Assembly (NCBI GenBank): GCA_007116755.1
Contig: SKHU01000015.1
Location: 1 to 5,393, forward strand
Direction: 5' to 3'
DNA length: 5,393 nucleotides
Source of the DNA: Alphaproteobacteria bacterium
Lineage (GTDB): Bacteria > Pseudomonadota > Alphaproteobacteria > Micavibrionales > CSBR16-224
Shown here: positions 1 to 5,393 of the stretch, piece after piece
Layout: each line of letters opens with the position of its first letter
Position numbering within the stretch: the first letter of the stretch is position 1
Translations under genes and position numbers: made by a program
Notes under the pieces: model-generated
The model's database searches: none
The model's input: the letters and a program-made list of their open reading frames with translations, nothing else
Told to the model about the DNA's origin: nothing

Positions 1-367
1 CCGTTCCGGCGCGGATTTCGAGAATTGCGTTTTTGGTGTCCGCCTCGTCTTTGGGCAGCAGCGCAATGCGGATGTCCTGTTCCAGATCGGGCAGGGTTTT
101 TTCCAGCGCGTAAAGCTCGTCTTCGGCCATTTGCCGCATTTCGCCTTCGGTTTCCGCATCGGCCAGCAGCGTTTTGAGATCATCAATTTCCGATTGCGCG
201 GCTTTATAGGCTTCGATTTTTTCCGCCACGGGCGAAAGCTCGGCATATTCGCGCGACATGGCGGTGAAATCTTCGGAAGACAGGCTGCCTGTGGACATCA
301 GCGCGGAGAGTTCCTGATGCCGCGCCAGCACCTGATCGAGTTTATGCGCAAAAGACGATCCCGCCAT
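1..367 (-). CDS. prfA: Peptide chain release factor 1 (RF1), N-terminal part, cut by window edge
   Basis: RF1 recognises UAA and UAG stop codons in the ribosomal A site and triggers release of the finished peptide. About 122 codons are visible, roughly the first third of a family of about 355-360 residues. The visible part is the helical N-terminal domain, starting MAGSSFAHKLDQVL. It carries family landmarks in order: SREYAELSPV near residues 38-47, EMRQMAEDEL near 77-86, LLLPKDEADTKNAILEIRAGT near the end (here ALLPKDEADTKNAILEI). The window stops just before the GTGGDEA-type block, so the anticodon-mimic and the GGQ catalytic motif lie outside and cannot be checked. The ATG sits 4 nt after the rodZ-like stop codon, with only AAGG very close to it as a ribosome site, so translation is probably coupled to the upstream gene. 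No longer start is credible, because the family N-terminus aligns from here. Identification as RF1 rather than RF2 rests on the N-terminal sequence and on the lysC-ptsP context. Confidence 0.93.
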   Translation of the reverse strand, partial: MAGSSFAHKLDQVLARHQELSALMSTGSLSSEDFTAMSREYAELSPVAEKIEAYKAAQSEIDDLKTLLADAETEGEMRQMAEDELYALEKTLPDLEQDIRIALLPKDEADTKNAILEIRAGT

Positions 368-371
368 TGCC

Positions 372-1430
372 TTACCGCCGTCCGCTTCTGCGTTTGATCT
401 CGTCCGCATCCAGCGTGATGCCGCGGATAATATCGCCCGCGCGGCCGAACGGCGCGGCTTTTTCGCCGTCCACATAAACATCAAACCCGCCGGCATTGGC
501 CGTATCAAGCCGCATATTCGGCTGATCGGGTGCGCGGTAAAGCTGGCCGGGGCGCAAAACCTGCTGGAACAACGTTTCGCCTTCGGCGCTGCGCACATGA
601 ATCCAGCTGGAATCCGTTGCATGCAGCGTGATGCGGCTTTGCCGTGCCGGTGCGCCGAATTCCTCGGTTGCCGTTACGGGCGCTGTTGCACGGCGCTGTT
701 CCTGTACGGTGGTCTGGCGGTGGCGTTCTTCTGCCGCGGGTGGAACGGGGGCAGGGCGCGGACGCGCCGCTTCTTCTGCCTGTGCCGCCGTCTGTGCTGC
801 CGCCTGTGCCGCTGTTTGCGCGGTTGTTTCCGTTACCGTTACCTCTTCCGTTTGCGCCGTTTCTTCTTCGTCCGTCTGTTCGTCCGTCATATCTCCGTTG
901 ACGGAAAGCTCATGCAGCAGCATATCGATTTCGCCCTCCGCAGGCGGAAGATGCGTAATATCCGCTACGCGCAAATGCGGCGGCACTTCCGGCACGGAAG
1001 CAAGTTTGGCCGTTTCTACCGCCGGATCGCCGTTATCGCTGCGCAGAAACACCGCCCAGAACAGCAGCACCAAAACAAAAATAGCCGCCGCACCGCCAAG
1101 AACGCCGCGCGAGGGCAGCTGCGTTCCCTGCATCGGCGGGGAAATATTCAGCTCCGTCTGCTGTTGCGCGGCGGCGGCATGTTCGGCTTTGAAACGCTGC
1201 GCAACCTCCTCGCCGTTCAGGCCAAGCTGCGCGGCATAGCTGCGCACAAATCCGATGGCATAAACCGTGCCGGGCAGGGCGGAAAGATCGCCTTTTTCAA
1301 TCGCCTCCAGCTGTCCGGCGCGCAGATTGATCGGTTCGGCCACCTGTTTCAATGTCAGATTTTTTTCTTCGCGGATGCGGCGCAGATAGGCACCGGTTGT
1401 CTCGCCCGTATTGTGTTCACCCGTCGTCAT
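372..1430 (-). CDS. rodZ: RodZ-like protein: cytoplasmic HTH, one TM segment, C-terminal DUF4115
   Basis: A 352-residue protein with the RodZ layout. Residues about 12-80 form an HTH_25/Xre-like helix-turn-helix (GAYLRRIREEKNLTLKQVAE, then LEAIEKGDLSALPG and YAIGFVRSYA). A linker follows, then one membrane segment at about 109-129 (GVLGGAAAIFVLVLLFWAVF). A long Ala/Gln/Glu/Thr/Pro-rich stretch spans about 180-260. A C-terminal DUF4115 beta domain covers about 264-340 (SWIHVRSAEGETLF, FDVYVDGEKAAPFGRAGDI). In E. coli, RodZ binds MreB and supports rod-shaped wall growth, with its N-terminus in the cytoplasm and its C-terminus in the periplasm; the same role here is inferred. The length is close to the usual 300-350. 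The ATG is the only reasonable start, because an in-frame TGA lies 6 codons upstream. No Shine-Dalgarno is visible before it. It lies 32 bp after ptsP and 4 nt before prfA, so it is probably co-transcribed. The architecture is clear; a true morphogenetic role is less sure, since many alphaproteobacterial members are only annotated as HTH/DUF4115 proteins. Confidence 0.85.
   Translation of the reverse strand: MTTGEHNTGETTGAYLRRIREEKNLTLKQVAEPINLRAGQLEAIEKGDLSALPGTVYAIGFVRSYAAQLGLNGEEVAQRFKAEHAAAAQQQTELNISPPMQGTQLPSRGVLGGAAAIFVLVLLFWAVFLRSDNGDPAVETAKLASVPEVPPHLRVADITHLPPAEGEIDMLLHELSVNGDMTDEQTDEEETAQTEEVTVTETTAQTAAQAAAQTAAQAEEAARPRPAPVPPAAEERHRQTTVQEQRRATAPVTATEEFGAPARQSRITLHATDSSWIHVRSAEGETLFQQVLRPGQLYRAPDQPNMRLDTANAGGFDVYVDGEKAAPFGRAGDIIRGITLDADEIKRRSGRR
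777..821 (-). repeat. Ala-Gln low-complexity repeat within the RodZ-like periplasmic linker
   Basis: Residues 204-218 of the RodZ-like protein read AQTAAQAAAQTAAQA, an imperfect run of AAQ/AAQT units encoded by related GC-rich triplets. It sits in the flexible linker between the membrane segment and DUF4115. Such runs commonly vary in length between strains by replication slippage. No function beyond a spacer is indicated. Confidence 0.6.
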
Positions 1431-1462
1431 AAGCGGCTTGTCCCATCATAAAAAAAATAAAT
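1431..1462 (-). other. Short AT-rich gap between ptsP and rodZ with T-run and 10-codon overlapping uORF
   Basis: Read on the - strand, the 32 bases after the ptsP stop hold an AT-rich tract with eight consecutive T, followed by ATGATGGGACAAGCCGCTT and the rodZ start. The tandem ATG at 1449-1444 opens a 10-codon frame (MMGQAAYDDG) that ends at TGA 1419-1417, just inside rodZ and out of its frame. No Shine-Dalgarno precedes either start. There is no GC-rich stem before the T-run, so it does not look like an intrinsic terminator. A leader-peptide role is possible but unsupported. Confidence 0.35.
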
Positions 1463-3889
1463 TTAAAATATGCCGATTCCGCGATCCTGCGCAAAGGCCA
1501 GCAGCGCATTGCGCAGACTATGCTCTTCCGTCTGCATCAGCCTTTCTATATACGGCTTTAACGCGGCAATATCAAGACCGGCGCACATATTGCGCATCAA
1601 CGGAATCCGCGCGCCCGGCATCGACAGGTTGCGATAGCCCAGCGCCGCCATCGCCATTGCCTCCAGCGGCTGCGCCGCCGCCTCGCCGCAGACATTGACA
1701 TGCGTGCCGTGCCGGTCGCAGGTTTCGACAATCTGCCGCATCACCCGCAGCATCGGCGGGGAGAGGAAATCATACCGCCCGTACATCAAGGCGCTGCCGC
1801 GATCGGCGGCAAACAGGTACTGCATCAGGTCGTTCGTGCCGACAGAAATAAAATCCACATTGCGGCACACCGCATCCAGCTGCCACAGCAGCACAGGCAC
1901 TTCCAGCATCACGCCCAGACGGATATCCGTCGGCAGTTTCTGCCCCGCCGCCTCCAGCCGCGCCGCCGCCGAGTCTAGCAAGCTGCGAATCTGGCGAATT
2001 TCTGCCGCCTCCGTCACCAGCGGTACCATCACCGACAGCGGCAGTTCCAGATCGCCCGCCGCGCGCAGAAAAGCGGAAAACTGCGTGCGCAAAATCGCCG
2101 GCCTGTCCAGCCCGATGCGTACCGCGCGCCAGCCCAGCGCGGGGTTTTCCTCCTCCGGCGCATCGAAATAGGGCAGCGGCTTGTCGCCGCCGATATCCAG
2201 CGTGCGGAACAGCACAGGTTTGTCCGCGCCCGCCTGATCCAGCACTTTTTTATACATGTCCGCCTGCGTCGCCACGCTGGGATAGCGCGTCCAGCCCATA
2301 AAGGTCAGCTCGGTACGGAACAGCCCGATTCCCGCCGCACCGTAATCGTGCATCAGCGGCATTTCCGAGGGCAGACCGGCATTCATATATAAATGAATTT
2401 TCACGCCGTCGCGGGTGATGTTTTCCGGACTGCCGTGACGGTTTAAAAGGCTGAGATAACGTTCGCGCTGGCGCATCTGCGCCTTTTTGCGCTTGTAAAG
2501 CCGCAGTGTCGGCGCTTCGGGCAGCACGAAGGCCACAGACTGGTCGGAATCGATAATCACCTTGTCGCCGGGATTGATCTGCAGCATCGCCTCGGGCGCC
2601 TGCCCCAGAATCGGAATATCCATTGTTGCGGCGATAATGCTGATATGGCTGGAAATGCTGCCGCTTTCAAGAATAATGCCGCGCACGGCGCGCATATCGT
2701 ATTCCATCAGACCGGACACGCCGAGACTGTGCGCCACCAGAACGATCTCGCCGCCCGCGCCGTCCGGCGCCTCTTCCGTTCCCTCTCCCTCCAGTGCCAG
2801 ACGCAGCTTGTCGGACAAATCGCTAATATCGGAAAAACGGTCGCGCAGATACGGGTCGGCAATTTTCGCCAGCGCAAACCATGTTTTCTGGCGCGCAAAT
2901 TCTACCGCCGCCGGTGCGGACAGGCCGAGCGCAACGCCCTGTTTAATCTGGTCGAGCCACATCGGATCGCGTAGCAGCATCTGGTGCATTTTCAGGCATT
3001 CCACGGCCTCTTTTGACAAAAACCGCTCCTGCGTTTTCAGCGCCTCTTCATTTTTGGCGATCAGCCGGGCAATACCCGCCTCAAGCGCCTGTTCTTCAAC
3101 CTTTTTGCTGCCGGCGGCATATTGCGCAATATCCTGCGGTGCGCCGTGCAGCACGGCAGAGCCGATGCCGATCCCGCTGCCGAAGGCCGTGCCGGTGATA
3201 TGTGTGGCACGCGGCGTATAAACGGTGACAGGTTTTTTTTCACGGTCGCGGCGGTAGGAGGCCGTGTTCTGCCGCCGCCGTCCCGATTGCGGCGCTATGC
3301 CGTCGCGCTGTTTTTCCCGCGCCGCCGGGGAAATCAGCTGCGCCGCCGTCTGGTGCCGGATCAGCGCCGCCAGCGCCACGGCCAGCACATGCAGCCCGTT
3401 GATATGGGCATCGGTCATCGCATCCGTTTTGCGCGTATAACAGATAAATCCCCCCTGCACCGTCATTTTATGATCGAAAACCGGCAGACCCAAAAACGCC
3501 CCTTCTTTGGTGCGCAGCGGCAGGTCGTCGAATTTTCCCGAAACCAGCAGCGGCGTTTTCTGCACAATCAGCGCATCCATCACTGCAAAACCGTCGCCGA
3601 TGCGCTTGTCTTCATAACGCCTGTTCTGCACGATGCCGTTGATAAACAGCGGGCGGCGGTTTTTCGGCGCGAGATAGCACAGAAAATCCGTGGCCGGAAA
3701 ACAGCTTTGCGCCGCTTTGAGAAGATCAAGAAACGCCGCGCGGAATTCCGTATCCTGTTCCTTGCTGATATCCTGATAGGTTTCGCGCAGACGGTCGATC
3801 CGCCGCAGCAGCACCGCCAGCGTGATTTTTTTTGCCGTTTTTTTCGGCGGGGTTTTCTTTTTCGCCGGTGTTTTCTTACCCGTCATCAT
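1463..3889 (-). CDS. ptsP: Phosphoenolpyruvate-protein phosphotransferase PtsP (EI-Ntr, nitrogen PTS enzyme I)
   Basis: The enzyme takes phosphate from PEP onto a histidine and passes it to NPr (PtsO) in the cytoplasmic nitrogen PTS. Numbering from 3889 gives 808 residues. Residues 3-21 are a Lys/Pro/Ala tail. About 22-180 is a diverged GAF-like domain (ending near HINGLHVLAVALAALIRH). A basic linker follows to about 230. The EI N-domain spans about 233-355 (FGSGIGIGSAVLHG, ADPYLRDRFSDISDLSDKL). The swivel domain holds SGSISSHISIIA with phospho-His415. The PEP-binding barrel covers about 470-775: Arg525 (GLFRTE), Arg562 (FRTLDIGGDKPLPY), Glu663, Asn686-Asp687 (SVGTNDLMQY) and catalytic Cys734 (VCGEAA). 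Two oddities are that the Arg expected six residues after the His is Ala421, and that the protein is longer than the roughly 750 usual in relatives. The start is uncertain: ATGs lie at 3889 and 3886. An upstream ATG at 3934 would add 15 residues that merely mirror conserved lysC coding and has a poorly spaced GAGGA. Overlap with lysC suggests coupled translation. Confidence 0.95.
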   Translation of the reverse strand: MMTGKKTPAKKKTPPKKTAKKITLAVLLRRIDRLRETYQDISKEQDTEFRAAFLDLLKAAQSCFPATDFLCYLAPKNRRPLFINGIVQNRRYEDKRIGDGFAVMDALIVQKTPLLVSGKFDDLPLRTKEGAFLGLPVFDHKMTVQGGFICYTRKTDAMTDAHINGLHVLAVALAALIRHQTAAQLISPAAREKQRDGIAPQSGRRRQNTASYRRDREKKPVTVYTPRATHITGTAFGSGIGIGSAVLHGAPQDIAQYAAGSKKVEEQALEAGIARLIAKNEEALKTQERFLSKEAVECLKMHQMLLRDPMWLDQIKQGVALGLSAPAAVEFARQKTWFALAKIADPYLRDRFSDISDLSDKLRLALEGEGTEEAPDGAGGEIVLVAHSLGVSGLMEYDMRAVRGIILESGSISSHISIIAATMDIPILGQAPEAMLQINPGDKVIIDSDQSVAFVLPEAPTLRLYKRKKAQMRQRERYLSLLNRHGSPENITRDGVKIHLYMNAGLPSEMPLMHDYGAAGIGLFRTELTFMGWTRYPSVATQADMYKKVLDQAGADKPVLFRTLDIGGDKPLPYFDAPEEENPALGWRAVRIGLDRPAILRTQFSAFLRAAGDLELPLSVMVPLVTEAAEIRQIRSLLDSAAARLEAAGQKLPTDIRLGVMLEVPVLLWQLDAVCRNVDFISVGTNDLMQYLFAADRGSALMYGRYDFLSPPMLRVMRQIVETCDRHGTHVNVCGEAAAQPLEAMAMAALGYRNLSMPGARIPLMRNMCAGLDIAALKPYIERLMQTEEHSLRNALLAFAQDRGIGIF

Positions 3890-5123
3890 CCAGACCGTAG
3901 GCTGTGTGCAACGCGCGCAGCGCCAGTTCGGCATATTCCTCGCCGATCAGCACGCTGACTTTAATCTCGGAGGTTGAAATCACCTGAATATTAATGCCTT
4001 TTTCCGCCAGCGTACTGAACATCTTCTGCGCCACCCCGGCATGACTGCGCATGCCGATCCCGATGATCGAGATTTTCGCCACATCGCTGCTGTGTTCCAT
4101 TTCGCATTCGGCCAGCGACTCCTCCGTCTGGACGGATTTTTCAAAAATACTGATCGCCCGCTGCAAATCGGCTCGCGGAACGGTAAAGGTCAGATCGGTT
4201 TTTTTGGTATCGGCGGCGATATTCTGGACGATCATATCGACATTGACACCCGATTCCGCCAGCGGGCCGAAAATCTTGGCGGCCACACCCGGCTTGTCGG
4301 GCAGGTTGCGCAACGTGATTTTTGCATCGTCGCGGCTGCATGTTACGCCGCTGATCAGGGCTTTTTCCATCAATTCCTCCTCACTGACAACCAGAGTTCC
4401 TTTTAAATCGCTGCCGACCGCATCGTCGAAACTGGACAGAACCTGTACGCGTACGCCTTCCTTCATCGCCATTTCGACCGAGCGCGTCTGCAGCACTTTC
4501 GCGCCGACCGAGGCCATTTCCAGCATTTCCTCATAACCGACCTGTTTCAGCTTGCGCGCCTTCGGCACAATACCCGGATCACAGGTGTAAACGCCTTTGA
4601 CATCGGTATAAATATCGCAGCGATCGGCCTTCAGCGCTGCGGCCAGCGCCACTGCCGAAGTGTCGGAGCCGCCGCGCCCCAGCGTGGCAATACGCCCTGC
4701 CTTCGTCACGCCCTGAAAACCCGCGACAACGGCAACGGCATTGCCGTCGAACTGCGCACGGAGTTTTTCCGTGTCGATATCCTCGATTCGCGCCTTGGCG
4801 TGGCTGCCGTCGGTCAGCACCGGAATCTGCCAGCCCTGCCACGACCGCGCATTGATGCCGCGTTTCTGCAGCGCCATCGCCAGCAGCCCCGACGTCACCT
4901 GCTCGCCCGAGGAAACGATCGCGTCATATTCGCGCGCATCGTGCAGCGGGCTGATCTCCTGACAATAGGACACAAGCTGGTTGGTCACCCCCGCCATCGC
5001 CGAAACGACAACGGCGGCCTGATGCCCGGCCCGCACTTCGGACGCGACTTTATCCGCGACATTTTCAATCGCCTCGATCGTGGCCACAGACGTGCCGCCG
5101 AATTTCATCACCAAAAGCGCCAT
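3876..5123 (-). CDS. lysC: Aspartate kinase (aspartokinase), ACT-domain feedback-regulated
   Basis: Phosphorylates L-aspartate with ATP to 4-aspartyl phosphate, the first step to lysine, threonine, methionine and diaminopimelate for peptidoglycan. The 415 residues match the monofunctional family (about 400-420); there is no homoserine dehydrogenase fusion. The amino acid kinase domain covers about 1-235: KFGGTSVA at 7-14, SSGEQV at 71-76, LGRGGSDTSAVALAAAL at 148-164, YTDVKGVYTCDP at 172-183. Two ACT domains follow, about 265-335 (DKPGVAAKIFGPLAESGVNVDMIVQN) in shortened form PGVAAKIF plus VDMIVQN, and about 346-410 (ISIIGIGMRSHAGVAQKMF, ISTSEIKVSVLI). These usually bind lysine and/or threonine for feedback inhibition. 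The ATG at 5123 has GGAG 3 nt upstream and matches the family N-terminus MALLVMKFGG. It is the first gene of the leftward cluster, overlaps ptsP at its end, and faces purA. No lysine riboswitch is visible in the short leader. A strong internal ribosome site suggests a second, beta-subunit product. Confidence 0.97.
   Translation of the reverse strand: MALLVMKFGGTSVATIEAIENVADKVASEVRAGHQAAVVVSAMAGVTNQLVSYCQEISPLHDAREYDAIVSSGEQVTSGLLAMALQKRGINARSWQGWQIPVLTDGSHAKARIEDIDTEKLRAQFDGNAVAVVAGFQGVTKAGRIATLGRGGSDTSAVALAAALKADRCDIYTDVKGVYTCDPGIVPKARKLKQVGYEEMLEMASVGAKVLQTRSVEMAMKEGVRVQVLSSFDDAVGSDLKGTLVVSEEELMEKALISGVTCSRDDAKITLRNLPDKPGVAAKIFGPLAESGVNVDMIVQNIAADTKKTDLTFTVPRADLQRAISIFEKSVQTEESLAECEMEHSSDVAKISIIGIGMRSHAGVAQKMFSTLAEKGINIQVISTSEIKVSVLIGEEYAELALRALHTAYGLDDDG
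4368..4382 (-). promoter_or_regulatory. Strong internal ribosome binding site inside lysC, probable beta-subunit start
   Basis: On the - strand the sequence GAGGAGGAATTGATG puts a GGAGG core 5 nt before an in-frame ATG, which is Met252 of LysC. This is a better Shine-Dalgarno than the one at lysC's own start. Translation from 4370 to the lysC stop at 3876 would give a 164-residue protein (MEKALISGVTCSRDD...) holding exactly the two ACT domains. Corynebacterium and Bacillus aspartokinases make such a beta subunit from an internal start near residue 245-250, giving an alpha2-beta2 enzyme, and the position here agrees. The Glu-Glu-Glu codons that create the site are also coding sequence, so coincidence is possible. 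Confidence 0.6.
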
Positions 5124-5160
5124 TTGCTCCGCCCCGACAATCCTTTCCCGTCCAGATTGT

Positions 5161-5190
5161 TTTATACCATGTTCATAAAGACATTGGAAA
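5161..5190 (-). promoter_or_regulatory. Putative sigma-70-type promoter for the lysC-ptsP-rodZ-prfA cluster
   Basis: On the - strand, TTTCCA (5190-5185) and TATAAA (5166-5161) are separated by 18 bp and match the -35/-10 consensus at four and five of six bases. A start near 5154 would leave a leader of about 30 nt with the GGAG ribosome site before lysC. The -35 is weak and the call rests on eye inspection only. Confidence 0.35.
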
Positions 5191-5212
5191 CGCTACATTT
5201 ATAGCATAATAT
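5184..5212 (+). promoter_or_regulatory. Putative sigma-70-type promoter for purA
   Basis: TTGGAA (5184-5189) can pair with TAATAT (5207-5212) at 17 bp, or with CATAAT (5205-5210, five of six bases) at only 15 bp. The AT-rich stretch just before purA makes a promoter here likely, but the exact boxes are unsure. Its -35 would overlap the -35 of the opposing lysC promoter. Confidence 0.3.
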
Positions 5213-5239
5213 GAAACGGGTCAAACTTATCGCAGAAAA

Positions 5240-5248
5240 GAGGCGGAT
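5240..5248 (+). promoter_or_regulatory. Ribosome binding site of purA
   Basis: GAGG at 5240-5243 lies 5 nt before the ATG at 5249, a normal Shine-Dalgarno distance. It fixes the purA start, which also gives the expected family N-terminus MGNVVVVGSQWGDEG. Confidence 0.7.
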
Positions 5249-5393
5249 ATGGGCAATGTGGTTGTCGTCGGGTCGCAATGGGGCGATGAAGGCAAGGGCA
5301 AAATCGTGGACTGGCTGGCGCATCGCGCCGATCTGGTCGTGCGGTTTCAGGGCGGGCACAATGCCGGCCATACGCTGGTTATTGACGGCGTTA
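5249..5393 (+). CDS. purA: Adenylosuccinate synthetase, N-terminal part, cut by window edge
   Basis: Joins IMP and L-aspartate using GTP to form adenylosuccinate, the first step from IMP to AMP. Only 48 codons of a family of about 430 residues are present. They contain the signature GSQWGDEGKGKIVDWLA (residues 8-24), whose GDEGKGK loop binds IMP/GTP and includes the catalytic Asp13, and FQGGHNAGHTLVIDG (33-47) with the catalytic His41. Numbering of both residues matches the E. coli enzyme. The start is set by the GAGG ribosome site 5 nt upstream. It is transcribed away from lysC; both enzymes use aspartate. The rest of the gene lies beyond the window, so completeness cannot be judged. Confidence 0.95.
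   Translation, partial: MGNVVVVGSQWGDEGKGKIVDWLAHRADLVVRFQGGHNAGHTLVIDGV

Larger units (their letters stand above)
5124..5248. other. Divergent intergenic region between lysC (-) and purA (+)
   Basis: These 125 bases are the only sizeable non-coding gap in the window. The central part, about 5155-5215, is clearly more AT-rich than the coding sequence around it and must hold the promoters for both directions. There is no obvious long inverted repeat, terminator or riboswitch-like structure. The leader on the lysC side is short (about 30 nt if the TATAAA box is the -10), too short for a lysine riboswitch. Confidence 0.7.

Noticed and set aside
597..1451. Long + strand open frame (284 codons) opposite rodZ
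   Set aside because: It is Arg/Cys-rich with no recognisable domain, lies fully opposite a well-supported gene, and is explained by the GC-biased codons of the real gene.
1451..1465. T-run on the - strand just after ptsP as an intrinsic terminator
   Set aside because: No GC-rich inverted repeat precedes it; the sequence upstream is ptsP coding with no stable stem visible, and rodZ follows after only 32 bp in the same direction.
2562..3221. + strand open frame of 219 codons opposite ptsP
   Set aside because: Ser/Ala-rich antisense shadow with no motif or ribosome site.
3890..3934. Longer PtsP start at 3934
   Set aside because: The added residues are the out-of-frame reading of conserved lysC C-terminal codons, and the GAGGA upstream is only 2 nt from the ATG. 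It cannot be fully excluded.
3122..3958. Long + strand open frame (278 codons) opposite the ptsP N-terminal part
   Set aside because: Composition is dominated by Arg and His as expected for an antisense shadow; no family motif, and the - strand holds the clear PtsP.
5124..5160. Lysine riboswitch upstream of lysC
   Set aside because: The leader is too short for the large lysine aptamer and shows none of its helices.
5162..5371. Small - strand frame of 69 codons across the intergenic region and purA
   Set aside because: It runs opposite the highly conserved purA start and ends in the promoter region; no ribosome site or known motif.

Overview
This window is a housekeeping stretch of a proteobacterial chromosome, most likely from an alphaproteobacterium. 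It is GC-rich by eye and densely coded, with third positions biased to G/C. The aspartokinase, the GAF-type PTS enzyme I (PtsP/EI-Ntr) and the release factor RF1 read like alphaproteobacterial family members, and the lysC-ptsP-prfA neighbourhood is one I associate with that class. The deviant PtsP N-terminus hints at a less-sampled lineage, but that is inference. I see no mobile element, CRISPR array, tRNA, rRNA or sign of recent transfer.

Layout: a divergent intergenic region (5124-5248) separates two transcription units. To the right on the + strand is the first part of purA (adenylosuccinate synthetase), cut by the window end. To the left on the - strand is a compact cluster in the order lysC (aspartokinase), ptsP (nitrogen-PTS enzyme I), a rodZ-like membrane-anchored HTH/DUF4115 gene, then the N-terminal third of prfA (RF1), cut by the window start. 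lysC and ptsP overlap by 11-14 nt, ptsP and rodZ are 32 bp apart, and rodZ and prfA are 4 nt apart. A single co-transcribed operon is therefore likely.

How the genes fit together: LysC catalyses the first committed step from aspartate to lysine, threonine and methionine. PtsP starts the nitrogen-related phosphorelay and in studied relatives senses glutamine. RodZ-type proteins link the cytoskeleton to the cell envelope. RF1 terminates translation. PurA also consumes aspartate, so the divergent pair lysC/purA places two aspartate-using pathways back to back. Direct co-regulation is not shown by the sequence.

The most notable signals are four. The first is a strong Shine-Dalgarno site inside lysC that would produce a separate ACT-domain beta subunit. 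The second is a PtsP that has lost the conserved arginine after its phospho-histidine and carries a lysine-rich tail before a diverged GAF-like domain. The third is the absence of ispG-hisS between rodZ and prfA. The fourth is a rodZ start with no Shine-Dalgarno and a tiny overlapping upstream ORF. I did not find a convincing novel system; this is mainly an ordinary core-gene region.
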